Positions 22,724 through 31,592 of a stretch of DNA of 42,377 nt are shown one piece after another. A model generated the notes under the pieces. It was not told the DNA's origin, did not search any database, and was given only the letters and a program-made list of their open reading frames with translations. Both the position numbers and the translations under genes were made by a program. Position 1 is the stretch's first letter. Every line of letters starts with the position of its first letter. This stretch comes from Flavobacteriales bacterium (lineage in GTDB: Bacteria; Bacteroidota; Bacteroidia; Flavobacteriales_D; Sanyastnellaceae), in assembly GCA_947448135.1 (NCBI GenBank), contig CANFLZ010000019.1, positions 1-42,377 of the forward strand, written 5' to 3'.

Positions 22724-23702
22724 TTGAATTTCTTTTGGTTCTTTGATCCACAATGACAAATCCAATGGCACCTACAATAAACTCCACGATGGTTTTTCCT
22801 ACCCAAGAAATCCAGGCGAAGGTCAATCCCAATGCGCCATCTAAACCCAAGGCAATAAATCCAAATTTGGAAGTCAAGTGATATGCGCCAAGCCCTCCTT
22901 GTGTGGGAACAATCATTCCAAAACTACCGGCCACCATGAAGAACAGGGCATCTGCTAAAGTCAATGAAGAAGTTGCAGGAAGCGCCTTCATCATGAAGAA
23001 GGCCATGAGTAGCCAAGCGCCCCAAATACCCAAGGTAAGCAGGATAAATTTATTTTTTTGTCTCAGTTTTAAAATGCTTTTAATCCCATCAAAAATACCG
23101 TCTGCAAAGTTTTTGATTTTGGCAAAAAATGCAATATGTTGCAATTTCCCCAACAACCACCATCCCAAAATTCCCAACCCTATCAAGGCTATGAGAACAT
23201 AGTAAATCGTATAGCTTTTTTCGGTTGTCGGTTGTCCGGCTTTTGCAGCGGTGATTTGATCCCAAAGTGCATGAATCGCATCTGCTTGTAACCAAGTGGC
23301 CAGCCCAATGACCAACAACAAAGTCAACATGTCCACTATGCGTTCTAAAATAACTGTTCCTACCAACTTGTCGACAGGGATTTCTTCTGCTCGGGATAAC
23401 AAAGCACAGCGAGCCAATTCGCCGCTTCTTGGAATTAAGTCATTCATCATGTAACCAAAAGCTACAGCATGAACGTTGTTGGAATTTCTAGATCGATAGC
23501 CCAGCGGTTCGAGAAGAATATTCCATCGATATCCGCGGATGATCATAGCTACGTAACTAAGTACCATAGACAACACGGCCCAAAACCAATTCAGTTGAGT
23601 AGCGGCATTCCAAATGGTATCAACATCTGCGTCTTTAGAGGCATACCATGCTAATCCCAGCCCAATAGCCAAGAACACGATGTATTTGATAATTTTCATC
23701 AT
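22707..23702 (-). CDS. Flippase-like / lysylphosphatidylglycerol synthase TM-region protein (UPF0104)
   Basis: 331 residues with about eight membrane segments. MIIRGYRWNILLEPLGY, FGYMMNDLIPRSGELARCALL and a late VPTQGGLGAYH are family signatures of the MprF N-terminal / AglD2-like integral membrane domain. Members are proposed lipid flippases. This one has no synthase domain. It starts right after panD and overlaps rfaE2 by 17 bp, and a role in moving a lipid-linked envelope precursor would fit the rfaE2 neighbour (inference). Confidence 0.8.
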   Translation of the reverse strand: MMKIIKYIVFLAIGLGLAWYASKDADVDTIWNAATQLNWFWAVLSMVLSYVAMIIRGYRWNILLEPLGYRSRNSNNVHAVAFGYMMNDLIPRSGELARCALLSRAEEIPVDKLVGTVILERIVDMLTLLLVIGLATWLQADAIHALWDQITAAKAGQPTTEKSYTIYYVLIALIGLGILGWWLLGKLQHIAFFAKIKNFADGIFDGIKSILKLRQKNKFILLTLGIWGAWLLMAFFMMKALPATSSLTLADALFFMVAGSFGMIVPTQGGLGAYHLTSKFGFIALGLDGALGLTFAWISWVGKTIVEFIVGAIGFVIVDQRTKRNSNAKTS

Positions 23703-24053
23703 TTACAACAAGCGATTGGTGGCGGTGTCGGGAAATACAATCCAGGGTTTGAAGGTTTTTGCAGTTTCAAATTCCATGCTTGCATACGAGCAAACAATGA
23801 CAACATCGCCAACAGCAACTTTTCGGGCAGCTGGACCATTTAAGCAAACAACACCAGAATTCTCTGGACCTGTTATGATATAGGTCTCAAAACGCTCTCC
23901 ATTGTTGCAATTGAGGATATGCACTTTTTCACCTTCGATCATATTGGCAGCGGCCATCAAAGCCGGATCCAACGTGATGCTGCCGATATAGTTGAGGTCA
24001 GCTTCCGTTACCGTAACGCGGTGAATTTTAGATTTAAGGACTTGAATGGTCAT
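23703..24053 (-). CDS. panD: Aspartate 1-decarboxylase (pyruvoyl enzyme)
   Basis: 116 residues from ATG 24053. It converts L-aspartate to beta-alanine for pantothenate and CoA. With this start the self-cleavage site YIGSIT has Gly24-Ser25, the positions known in E. coli PanD, where Ser25 becomes the pyruvoyl group. The Lys9 and Tyr22 region ([15 protein letters not shown]) and NGPAARK are conserved. A longer frame to 24104 runs through the -7 box at 24064-24071 and is rejected. First gene of the panD-flippase-rfaE2 operon. Confidence 0.95.
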   Translation of the reverse strand: MTIQVLKSKIHRVTVTEADLNYIGSITLDPALMAAANMIEGEKVHILNCNNGERFETYIITGPENSGVVCLNGPAARKVAVGDVVIVCSYASMEFETAKTFKPWIVFPDTATNRLL

Positions 24054-24063
24054 CATTTCGTCG

Positions 24064-24071
24064 CAAAAGTA
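24064..24071 (-). promoter_or_regulatory. panD operon -7 box
   Basis: TACTTTTG on the minus strand, a perfect TAnnTTTG, with a TTTCG-like -33 near 24089. It sits 7-10 nt before the two adjacent ATGs at 24056 and 24053. Confidence 0.55.
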
Positions 24072-24148
24072 CACATAACCCCTCGTTTCGAAAAAAATAT
24101 GCACCTTATGTAATACTTTTTTTTATTTCCAACTCAACAGAGTTTTGG

Positions 24149-24868
24149 ATGATGAAACAAAAATTAATCGTTGGTTTGAAAGCGCTGCTGCATCTGATCT
24201 ATCCGCAACAGTGCTTGTATTGTCAATGGGACTTGTTGCACCAAGAAGAAATTCTGTGTACGCACTGTCGATTGCGGTTGCCCAAAGTGACTTTTTTTCC
24301 GCATCATCCCAGTTTGAAGAACATTTTTTTTGGACGATGCGAATGGCAATTTGGGATTTTGTTTTTGCGTATGGAGAAGTCAGGAATAGTGAAGTCCTTG
24401 CTGCACGATATCAAATATAGAAATCATCCAGAGCTGGGAACATATTTGGGAAAATTATGGGCGATGGATTGCTTGAGAAAAATGGGATCTGTGCCTTGGG
24501 ATTGTATTGTCCCTGTGCCACTTCATCCCAAAAAGCAGCGCAAGCGAGGCTACAACCAATGCACCACAATTGCCAATGGAATGTCTGTGATATTGGGCAT
24601 TCCAGTAATTGAAAATGTTTTAATCCGACAAGAGGCGGGAATGAGCCAAACTTTTCAATCACGATGGGGACGAAATAACAAGACGAGCAATCCATTTGCA
24701 GTTCAAAATGAACAGTTGTTATGCGGGAAGCGGATTTTGGTTTTGGATGATGTGGTGACAACCGGCGCGACGCTCGTCTATTGTTACTCCGCATTGAAAG
24801 AAATTCAAGGTGTACAATTGTCAATTTCAGCAATGGCGATTCCGGTTCACAACCGAATCGTTGTTTAA
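24149..24868 (+). CDS. comF: ComF family phosphoribosyltransferase-like protein
   Basis: 239 residues (or 238 from the second ATG at 24152). N-terminal zinc finger CLYC...CTHC (Cys22, 25, 37, 40), then VPVPLHPKKQRKRGYNQ and the PRPP-binding loop ILVLDDVVTTGAT near the C-terminus. ComF proteins act in DNA uptake for natural competence with DprA and recombination factors. In Bacteroidota the gene is widespread even where competence is untested. Single gene, divergent from panD. Confidence 0.9.
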   Translation: MMKQKLIVGLKALLHLIYPQQCLYCQWDLLHQEEILCTHCRLRLPKVTFFPHHPSLKNIFFGRCEWQFGILFLRMEKSGIVKSLLHDIKYRNHPELGTYLGKLWAMDCLRKMGSVPWDCIVPVPLHPKKQRKRGYNQCTTIANGMSVILGIPVIENVLIRQEAGMSQTFQSRWGRNNKTSNPFAVQNEQLLCGKRILVLDDVVTTGATLVYCYSALKEIQGVQLSISAMAIPVHNRIVV

Positions 24869-24891
24869 GTCGAGAAAATAAGTTATGTTTG
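24861..24891 (+). promoter_or_regulatory. Promoter of the lipoprotein-DUF2490 operon
   Basis: TTG (24861-24863), 20 bp, TATGTTTG (24884-24891), a full Bacteroidota promoter. The -33 element lies in the last codons of comF. It supports the start at 24907 (leader ~11 nt) over the upstream ATG at 24781. Confidence 0.65.
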
Positions 24892-24906
24892 AAGGATACT
24901 AAGGAT

Positions 24907-25317
24907 ATGAAAAAAGTACTTTTGATTTTAACCATCGCCATTGCTGTTTCAGCATGTAAGAAAGAGGCAGGTACAGGCGGATTGGCCAGCATTACAGGTC
25001 ATGTTGCTGTTCAAAAAAGAGCGGTTTTGAGCAATGCCAATACAATCATGGATACCGTTTCAGGATTAGATCGTGAAGTATATCTGGTTTATAGCGATCA
25101 CATTTCTCCAGATGAAAAAGTAGTAACCAATTACAACGGAGATTTTTCATTTACTGGATTAAGACCAGGCGAGTACACGGTTTATGTATACAGCAAGGAC
25201 ACTTTGGGTTCTTCTTCTACCAACCCTGATCACATGGTGATCAAAGAAATTGTAAAAGTGGTATCGCGCAAAGAGTCGGTTGATGCAGGAACATTAATGA
25301 CCTATGACTTACCATAA
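24907..25317 (+). CDS. Lipoprotein with carboxypeptidase-regulatory/prealbumin-like domain
   Basis: 136 residues. Lipobox AVSAC with Cys17. The mature part has ITGHVAVQKR..., VTNYNGDFSFTGLRPGEYTVYVYSKD, the typical beta-sandwich of carboxypeptidase-regulatory or SdrD-B-like domains on Bacteroidota surface proteins. Probably anchored in the outer membrane. The 3' end overlaps the DUF2490 gene by 14 bp, so the two are probably translated from one message and may act together at the surface. Confidence 0.75.
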   Translation: MKKVLLILTIAIAVSACKKEAGTGGLASITGHVAVQKRAVLSNANTIMDTVSGLDREVYLVYSDHISPDEKVVTNYNGDFSFTGLRPGEYTVYVYSKDTLGSSSTNPDHMVIKEIVKVVSRKESVDAGTLMTYDLP

Positions 25318-26551
25318 GCGGGTTTTATTTTTCTTTTTATTCATTCCGTTTTGTCTTTGGTCTCAAGTACAAAATGATGCGGGTCTTTGGTTGTCTTCAA
25401 AAGTCTCTTTTGAGTTGCCAGCAAAGCATACTTTTTATGTAGCGCCAGAAATTAGATTATACGACAACATGCATCAGGTGAGAAGCGCATTTGCTGATGT
25501 AGGTGTTCAGAAGAAAATCTCCAAGCATTGGTCTGCCATAGGTGAGATGAGAATAGGCGCACGCTCGTCTAATGAACTTTGGAATTACCGTCAGCGAATG
25601 AGTTTGGGATTGCAATGGAAAGAGGATTGGGGAAAATGGGAACCGTCCATTTTATTGCGCCAGCAATGGGGACATTCCAATTTTACTTTCGGAGATTGGC
25701 AAGATGTGGATTTGAGTCACAATACCCGTTTGAAAGGCGGTATGCGCTACACAGGGTTGGACAAAATTGATTTGTATACTTCTCACGAGTTGTTTTTTAA
25801 TTCATATACCCGTGCGTATTACAATTGGCGCTGGCAGGGAGGAATTGATTACAATCTAAAGAATCACCAGCACATGAAGTTGGGATATTTGATTCAACGC
25901 GATATTACCAATTTGAAAACAGATTATGTGATAACAGGAGGTTGGTCTTACGATTTTGAAGTTCCCAACTCCAAAGAGAAATCTGCTATACCCAAGAACG
26001 AACAAACGGTTTTGCTCATGAATGGTCGAACGATCAAGGGCGAGGTGATGTTGGATTCAACATTGTTGGTGCGATTGCGGTATACAGGTCGATACGGAAA
26101 AATGCGGGAAGCGGAATTGCACCGTAGTGAAATTTTCAGCATCACAAATGAGGGAGTAGAGACAATCTTGTATGGTCAAGATTCATTGCTAGGATATACC
26201 TACAACATCGATGAGATGCGTGTTTTTTTAATGGGCGAACGCGATGCATATGAGCGCTACCAAGCTAGACATACGTTGATTTCAGGTTTTTTGATTTGTG
26301 GAACTGTTGCCTTTTTGGGGCAGGATGGCTTTGTCTCTGCCATTGTTCCCGCCATGCTTTTTACTTTGGGAAATGTGCCATTCAAGGTGCGCTGCAGGCC
26401 CCATCACATGAGCAATGAGGCGTTGAAGTACAATGATTGGTATGCAGAAGGATTTGGTCCAGTGGCCAAAAGCAAGCGAATCAAGCGGGCATTGCTGAGT
26501 GGTTTTGTCGGAAGTGCTTCGGGAATACTATTGTATTATTGTACAAGATGA
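25304..26551 (+). CDS. DUF2490 beta-barrel domain fused to a membrane-associated C-terminal domain
   Basis: 415 residues. Signal peptide ~1-20. Residues ~22-215 are alternating aromatic beta strands (DAGLWLSSKVSFELP... NYRQRMSLGLQW...) of DUF2490, an outer-membrane-type barrel. After a linker (~220) comes a different part: LLMNGRTIKGEVML...RLRYTGRYGKMREAELHRSEIFSI (~235-290), a small beta domain, then hydrophobic segments (~335-365 and ~400-413). The second part looks like a Bacteroidota domain normally found separately. The two halves have different membrane logic, so the protein may be a fusion. Overlaps the next gene by ATGA. Confidence 0.65.
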   Translation: MTYHKRVLFFFLFIPFCLWSQVQNDAGLWLSSKVSFELPAKHTFYVAPEIRLYDNMHQVRSAFADVGVQKKISKHWSAIGEMRIGARSSNELWNYRQRMSLGLQWKEDWGKWEPSILLRQQWGHSNFTFGDWQDVDLSHNTRLKGGMRYTGLDKIDLYTSHELFFNSYTRAYYNWRWQGGIDYNLKNHQHMKLGYLIQRDITNLKTDYVITGGWSYDFEVPNSKEKSAIPKNEQTVLLMNGRTIKGEVMLDSTLLVRLRYTGRYGKMREAELHRSEIFSITNEGVETILYGQDSLLGYTYNIDEMRVFLMGERDAYERYQARHTLISGFLICGTVAFLGQDGFVSAIVPAMLFTLGNVPFKVRCRPHHMSNEALKYNDWYAEGFGPVAKSKRIKRALLSGFVGSASGILLYYCTR

Positions 26552-27351
26552 AGTTTGCTTTAGAAAAAAATTGGTGGTGGATTTACTCCATCGTGTCGGG
26601 GCTTGCCATGGTATTTTATTTGTTGTCCTGGTCCAATATTGGGGTGTTTTCTCCAGCACCTTCGATTCCGGCTGAGATTATTGTAATGGGCGCTCTTTCA
26701 TCGGCTTTGTTTTATATGATTTTGCGTTGGCCCAAAGATTATCGCAAAAGTCCTTATCGATTTGCTACTTTGTATGGTGCGATATTGTGCGCTGGTGCTT
26801 ACATCGTCAAATGCCAATCTATCTCTTTGTTGGCTTCTAATTTTTGGCCTTGGATCTCTTTGCTTTCAGCGATTGTGGTGGCCATGATGTATGCCCCTGG
26901 CGCTTTGATTCGTCAATTTCATGGTGGAATTCGTAATTTTTATTTGGCCAAGACCATGGCTGTTGCTTGGTGTTGGACGATATGGGCTTTGTTACCGCTC
27001 ATGTTTTTGGGCGTCGCTCATTTGGAAACTTATTTGGGCGTGTCCTTTTTATTTATTTCGGGCATGGTGATCATCACCGATGTCTTGGATGGATCAGACC
27101 GCAATCTTTTTTTGGGGAGAAGGTGGATGTGGATCACCACCATTCTTGCATTGATGATTTTAGCAGAAGTGTTGGTTCAAATTCAATTAAGCGCGAAGAT
27201 TGAACCATTTGGATTGATTCTATCAGCGTCACCGGCACTGCTGATGGCGCAAACACGCTACAAGTTACTGGCCGCTTTTTTGGTCGACTGTGGACTTTTC
27301 TTTTGGTACGTTTTTTTGGCTTGGTCTCATTGGACGAACACTTTGCCTTGA
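26548..27351 (+). CDS. Eight-segment membrane protein, UbiA-prenyltransferase-like
   Basis: 267 residues from ATG 26548 (ATGA overlap), with about eight hydrophobic helices. FHGGIRNFYLAKTMAVAWCWTIWALLPLMF followed by FLFISGMVIITDVLDGSDR recalls the divergent UbiA-like proteins of Bacteroidota, where a DIRD-type acidic motif sits at this place. The canonical NDxxDxxxD motif of true UbiA enzymes is not visible, so prenyltransferase activity is doubtful. The last 87 bp overlap the convergent DUF4296 gene. Confidence 0.5.
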   Translation: MKFALEKNWWWIYSIVSGLAMVFYLLSWSNIGVFSPAPSIPAEIIVMGALSSALFYMILRWPKDYRKSPYRFATLYGAILCAGAYIVKCQSISLLASNFWPWISLLSAIVVAMMYAPGALIRQFHGGIRNFYLAKTMAVAWCWTIWALLPLMFLGVAHLETYLGVSFLFISGMVIITDVLDGSDRNLFLGRRWMWITTILALMILAEVLVQIQLSAKIEPFGLILSASPALLMAQTRYKLLAAFLVDCGLFFWYVFLAWSHWTNTLP

Positions 27352-27675
27352 CATGGGCTCTAGGCGTGCAATGATCAAACTGTCCATGCGCATCAGGCTA
27401 TCGGGGAATTGAGAAAAGTATTGGACGCTTTTTTGAAAATCGTCTTCTGTTACTCCAAAACGCTGGAACACCTCATTGTGGAAGGGCTTCCAACCTGTTT
27501 TCAATGAATCAATCTGTTGATAATGCATGCCGTAGGCCGCCTCCATGATTCTGAGTTCCTGCACAACCAAGGACATTTGCTGAATGTTCAAAGGAGGATG
27601 TTCCAACTTCGGTGCTTCTTGGCATCCCAAAAACGGTAAACCGCAAATGAGTAAAATCAAGACGACATTTTTCAT
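27265..27675 (-). CDS. DUF4296 lipoprotein
   Basis: 136 residues, lipobox LPFLGC with Cys18. The helical core MSLVVQELRIMEAAYGMHYQQ...FHNEVFQRFGVTEDDFQKSVQYFSQFPD matches DUF4296, a Bacteroidota lipoprotein family of unknown function. The C-terminus is basic and Pro/Gln rich. The start overlaps pyrC by 4 bp and the last gene of this minus operon ends inside the convergent UbiA-like gene. Confidence 0.75.
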   Translation of the reverse strand: MKNVVLILLICGLPFLGCQEAPKLEHPPLNIQQMSLVVQELRIMEAAYGMHYQQIDSLKTGWKPFHNEVFQRFGVTEDDFQKSVQYFSQFPDSLMRMDSLIIARLEPMSRQSVRPMRPSQKNVPKEKSTVDQKSGQ

Positions 27676-29012
27676 CGCGCAAATTGTAATTGTTGACCTA
27701 AAATTTGATCGTGAATTTGGTCTTTGTCAAATGCCAAATGGCCATTCACCCAAGTCGAAATAATCTTGCTTTGAAATACATGTCCATGGAATGGCGTCCA
27801 TTGACACAAGTAACGGCTATTCTCATCGGTGGCCATCCAAGGTTGATTTAAATCGACCAATACCAAATCAGCTTTGTAGCCGGGTCGAATAAATCCGCGG
27901 TTGGGAATATTGTATAATGTTGCAACATTGTGACTGGCTTTTTGAACGATTTGTTCCAAAGTGAAAATGCCTTGGTGATACATGTCAAGTAAGGCCACTA
28001 GTACATGTTGCACCAAAGGACCTCCAGAAGGGCACGTAGAATAAGGGTTCCCTTTTTCCAAAAGCGTGTGCGGTGCGTGGTCTGTGGCCAGAACATCAAT
28101 GTGACCGTCAATGACGGCTTGTCGAATGGCCGCTCGGTCTTCTGCTGATTTTACAGCGGGGTTCCATTTGATCCGGCTGTCTAATCGTGCGTAATCTTCA
28201 TCACAAAACCATAGATGATGAACACAAGCTTCCGCTGTGATTCTTTTGTTTTTTAATTCAATATCATTTTGAAAAAGAGCAATCTCTTTGGCGGTGCTAA
28301 TGTGTAAAATGTGCAATTGCGCATCGTGTTTTTTGGCCAATGAAATGGCCTTAGAAGAAGAGGCGTAACAAGCGTCGGCATTGCGAATAACAGGATGAAG
28401 TCCCACTGCAATTCCCTCCGGATGTTGGGCTTGAATGCGCTGAAAATTTTCAGCAATCATTTTATCGTCTTCGCAATGGGTGGCAATTAGTGTTTTGGCA
28501 TTTTTGAAAATGGCATTTAAGCTGTCATCATTGTCTACAAGCATATTGCCGGTGGACGACCCCATGAAAATTTTAATACCACAAACATTCTTGATGTCTA
28601 TGGATTGAATAACGTCTACATTGTCCTGTGTGGCACCGATGTAAAAAGAATAATTGGCCAAAGAAACTTCAGCTCCACGGTGGTATTTCTTCTCCAACTC
28701 ATCCAATGTTACAGTGTTTGGAACCGTGTTGGGCATTTCCATAAAACTCGTAACTCCCCCCGCTACAGCGGCTCTGGACTCTGAGAAAATATTTCCTTTG
28801 TGCGTTAGACCGGGCTCTCTAAAGTGAACTTGATCATCGATCATTCCGGGCATCAAATGCAAATCGCTTCCATCGATAAAATGATCCGCCCAAGATCCAG
28901 GCACAGAAAGCGGTTGCTCGATACTGGAAATAATTTCATTTTCGATACAGATGTCTGCACGAAAAACGTTGCCTTCATTGACAACGTTTACATTTTGAAT
29001 CAATGTTTTCAT
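27672..29012 (-). CDS. pyrC: Dihydroorotase, class I
   Basis: 446 residues. It closes carbamoyl-aspartate to dihydroorotate in pyrimidine synthesis. The metal site motif is DDQVHFREPG (59-68) with His63 and Arg65. Other likely ligands or catalytic residues are Lys147 in GIKIFMG, His179 in ATHCEDD, His237 in LHILHIS and Asp311 in ATDHAPH. The first His of the usual HxH is Gln61, a variant I believe is common in Bacteroidota, so activity is still likely. ATGA overlap with the DUF4296 gene; 5 bp from the GT2 gene upstream. Confidence 0.85.
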   Translation of the reverse strand: MKTLIQNVNVVNEGNVFRADICIENEIISSIEQPLSVPGSWADHFIDGSDLHLMPGMIDDQVHFREPGLTHKGNIFSESRAAVAGGVTSFMEMPNTVPNTVTLDELEKKYHRGAEVSLANYSFYIGATQDNVDVIQSIDIKNVCGIKIFMGSSTGNMLVDNDDSLNAIFKNAKTLIATHCEDDKMIAENFQRIQAQHPEGIAVGLHPVIRNADACYASSSKAISLAKKHDAQLHILHISTAKEIALFQNDIELKNKRITAEACVHHLWFCDEDYARLDSRIKWNPAVKSAEDRAAIRQAVIDGHIDVLATDHAPHTLLEKGNPYSTCPSGGPLVQHVLVALLDMYHQGIFTLEQIVQKASHNVATLYNIPNRGFIRPGYKADLVLVDLNQPWMATDENSRYLCQWTPFHGHVFQSKIISTWVNGHLAFDKDQIHDQILGQQLQFAR

Positions 29013-29017
29013 AGGAA

Positions 29018-29722
29018 CTATCCAATTCTCATTTTCAACACACCAATAAATGCCTCGTTGAAAATGTTTAAACTCATTTTACTTTGTCCTAAGATTCTAT
29101 CCTTGAACAAAATCGGAACTTCGGAAATGCTGAAACCACTTTTTTTGGTTTTGTATTTCATTTCAATTTGAAAGGCGTAACCAATAAATTGAATATTGTT
29201 TAAATCAATCGTTTCAAGAACTTTTCTTTGAAAACAAACAAATCCGGCGGTGGCATCTTTCACTCCAAGTCCCAAGACGACATTGACGTAAACTCCAGCC
29301 CCTTTGCTCATCCAGCGACGATTCCAAGGCCAGTTTTCCACGCCTCCACCTTTGGTATACCGAGATCCAACGCTCATATCAGCACCTTCTTGGCAAGCCT
29401 TTACTAGTCGTGGTAAATCCTGAGGATTGTGTGAAAAATCGCAGTCCATTTCGCAGATATAGTCATATCCTTTTTCGATGGCCCATTTGAATCCGGTGAT
29501 GTAAGCTGTTCCAAGCCCCAATTTTCCGGTTCGTTGAATCAAGTGAATGCGTCCAGGAAATTGCGTGGCGTGGTCTTGTATGATTTGCGCCGTTCCATCG
29601 GGCGAGCCATCATCAACAAATAATAAGTCAAATGAGAGTGGCAATGCCATGACCGTTTTGATCATTTCGGCAACATTTTCTTTTTCGTTGTACGTAGGGA
29701 TGATGACGAGTTGCGGGTTCAC
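29018..29722 (-). CDS. Polyprenol-phosphate mannose synthase-like GT2 glycosyltransferase
   Basis: 234 residues, only the soluble GT-A domain. VIIPTYNEKENV (6-17), LFVDDGSPDGT (34-44) and CEMDCDFSHNP (~90-100, the DxD) are the signatures of dolichyl/polyprenyl-phosphate mannose synthases. It moves a sugar, probably mannose from GDP-mannose, to polyprenyl phosphate, for later use by GT-C enzymes. The YfhO protein in this window is one possible user. No C-terminal membrane helices. Lies between fbp and pyrC, 21 bp after fbp. Confidence 0.85.
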   Translation of the reverse strand: MNPQLVIIPTYNEKENVAEMIKTVMALPLSFDLLFVDDGSPDGTAQIIQDHATQFPGRIHLIQRTGKLGLGTAYITGFKWAIEKGYDYICEMDCDFSHNPQDLPRLVKACQEGADMSVGSRYTKGGGVENWPWNRRWMSKGAGVYVNVVLGLGVKDATAGFVCFQRKVLETIDLNNIQFIGYAFQIEMKYKTKKSGFSISEVPILFKDRILGQSKMSLNIFNEAFIGVLKMRIG

Positions 29723-29743
29723 GGTGGTTGGCGTTTTCTTTAA

Positions 29744-30757
29744 TTAAGCTTCTTGTAGTCCTTGACGAATAAATTTTTCGGCTTGTTCAACCATCGCGGT
29801 TGGCCCTACAATGAAGGGGGTTCTTTGGTGTAAATCTTTTGGTGTGATATCGAGAATACGGATATGTCCATCAGAGGCTTTGCCACCGGCTTGCTCCGCG
29901 ATAAACGCCAACGGATTGCATTCGTATTGAAGACGAAGCTTTCCTTCTTTATTTTTTTCAGTCCCAGGGTAGATATAAATTCCTCCCTTGATTAAATTTC
30001 TATGAAAATCGGCTACCAAAGAGCCGATGTAGCGGGCAGTGTAGGGCAAGTTGTTCTTTTTGTCAATGCTTTTGCACCAAGCGACGTAATCTTGAATTCC
30101 CTTTTCACAAAGACCAATATTTCCTTCGTTGATGCTGTAGATACCGCCTTTTTCTGGGAACTTCATATCAGCGTTTGACAAGCAAAATTCGCCGATACTC
30201 GGCTCTAATGTGAATCCATTGACTCCGTGACCAGTGGTATACACCAACATAGTTGAGGAACCATAGATGACATAACCAGCAGCAACTTGATCACAACCTT
30301 TCTGCAAAAAGTCGTTGACATTGGCCAAATCACCTACCGAGCTTTTGCGTCGGTGTATGGAGAAAATGGTACCAATGCTCACATTGACATCGATGTTGGA
30401 AGATCCGTCCAGGGGATCAAAAAGAATGACATATTTGGCCTTGCGGCAATGTTCCATTTCAAAGGCAAAGTACTTTTCGTTCTCTTCACTTCCAGCGCCA
30501 CAAACTTGACCGCCCCACTTTACTGCATTGAGCAAGGCGTGGTCAGAAAAAACATCCAATTTCATTTGGGTTTCTCCTTGCACGTTGGTCGTACTTTCTG
30601 CACCAAGAATATCTTGCAATCCGGCTTTGTTAACCTTGTGATTGATAATTTTTGCAGCTATACTAATGTCCGCCAAAAGTCTACTCAAATCACCAGATGC
30701 GTAAGGGAAATCCGCTTGACGCTCCATGATGAACTCATTCAATGTGACCATGCTCAT
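29744..30757 (-). CDS. fbp: Fructose-1,6-bisphosphatase class I
   Basis: 337 residues. Hydrolyses fructose 1,6-bisphosphate in gluconeogenesis. Metal-binding signature: GSEEN with Glu91/92 and [10 protein letters not shown] with Asp114, Asp117, Gly118, Ser119-120. Late motifs ([26 protein letters not shown]) fit class I. The start is ATG 30757 or ATG 30751 (MSM). The promoter box TACCTTTG ends 4 nt before ATG 30757, predicting leaderless translation. First gene of the operon fbp-GT2-pyrC-DUF4296. Confidence 0.95.
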   Translation of the reverse strand: MSMVTLNEFIMERQADFPYASGDLSRLLADISIAAKIINHKVNKAGLQDILGAESTTNVQGETQMKLDVFSDHALLNAVKWGGQVCGAGSEENEKYFAFEMEHCRKAKYVILFDPLDGSSNIDVNVSIGTIFSIHRRKSSVGDLANVNDFLQKGCDQVAAGYVIYGSSTMLVYTTGHGVNGFTLEPSIGEFCLSNADMKFPEKGGIYSINEGNIGLCEKGIQDYVAWCKSIDKKNNLPYTARYIGSLVADFHRNLIKGGIYIYPGTEKNKEGKLRLQYECNPLAFIAEQAGGKASDGHIRILDITPKDLHQRTPFIVGPTAMVEQAEKFIRQGLQEA

Positions 30758-30761
30758 GCCT

Positions 30762-30794
30762 CAAAGGTAATTCATACCGACAAGGCGCACCAAA
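30762..30794 (-). promoter_or_regulatory. fbp operon promoter
   Basis: On the minus strand TTTG (30791-30794), 21 bp, TACCTTTG (30762-30769). The box ends 4 nt before the ATG. Confidence 0.65.
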
Positions 30795-30821
30795 GGAATG
30801 TGCGTTAAATAAGAAAAATAT

Positions 30822-31592
30822 TTATCTCGGAATGAAAACGAGGTTGGTCAATTCGATAAACTGCGCAACACTGAGTTGCTCAGGTCGTTTTTGTAAAATA
30901 TCCGCATCGATTACTTGCCCATTGAGTAGGGATTTGATGGAATTGCGGAGCGTTTTTCTTCTTTGGTTAAAGGCCAGCTTGACCAATTGTTTGAATTGTA
31001 CTTCGTCACAACCCAAGTGATCAATGTTTTTTCGCTTCATCCGGATCACACCGCTCTTGACCTTGGGCGGGGGATTGAACTCATTTTCGTTGACAGTAAA
31101 TAAATATTCAACGTCGTACCATGCCTGAATCAACACACTCAGAATGCCGTAATCCTTGCTACCAGGGCCATTGGCTACCCGCATGGCTACTTCTTTTTGA
31201 AACATTCCGACCAGTTCAGGAACGTGATCTTTGTATTCCAAAACATGAAATAAAATCTGCGATGAGATGTTGTAGGGGAAATTTCCGATGACTGCAATGG
31301 GCTTGGGGAATTTTGCGGTCAAATCCATTCGAAGAAAATCTTCTGAGTGGATTTTGTTTTTTAATTCAGGATAGTGCAAATGCAGGTAAACCACCGATTG
31401 CTGATCGATTTCCACAACATGTGTATCGTAAGGCAGAGGCAAGAGGTGTCGTGTTAATGCTCCCGTGCCTGGTCCAATTTCTAAAACAGTTTCGTATCCT
31501 CCAAATCCCGTCAAGGCATGCGCGATATCTTGGGCAATTTGAGCGTTGATTAAAAAGTGTTGACCGAGATGTTTTTTAGGTGCTACGTACAT
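30822..31592 (-). CDS. rsmA: 16S rRNA dimethyladenosine transferase
   Basis: 256 residues. Also called KsgA, it dimethylates A1518 and A1519 of 16S rRNA with SAM. Motifs: KKHLGQHFL (6-14), SAM loop VLEIGPGTGALT (36-47), catalytic NFPYNISS (104-111), NPPPKVKSG and the C-terminal FNQRRKTLRNS. Start is ATG 31592, which overlaps the deacetylase gene by 17 bp. Confidence 0.95.
   Translation of the reverse strand: MYVAPKKHLGQHFLINAQIAQDIAHALTGFGGYETVLEIGPGTGALTRHLLPLPYDTHVVEIDQQSVVYLHLHYPELKNKIHSEDFLRMDLTAKFPKPIAVIGNFPYNISSQILFHVLEYKDHVPELVGMFQKEVAMRVANGPGSKDYGILSVLIQAWYDVEYLFTVNENEFNPPPKVKSGVIRMKRKNIDHLGCDEVQFKQLVKLAFNQRRKTLRNSIKSLLNGQVIDADILQKRPEQLSVAQFIELTNLVFIPR

Noticed and set aside
30781-30801. 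Imperfect hairpin GCGCAC...GTGCGT considered as rsmA terminator
   Set aside because: One mismatch, no T run, and it covers the -33 element of the fbp promoter.
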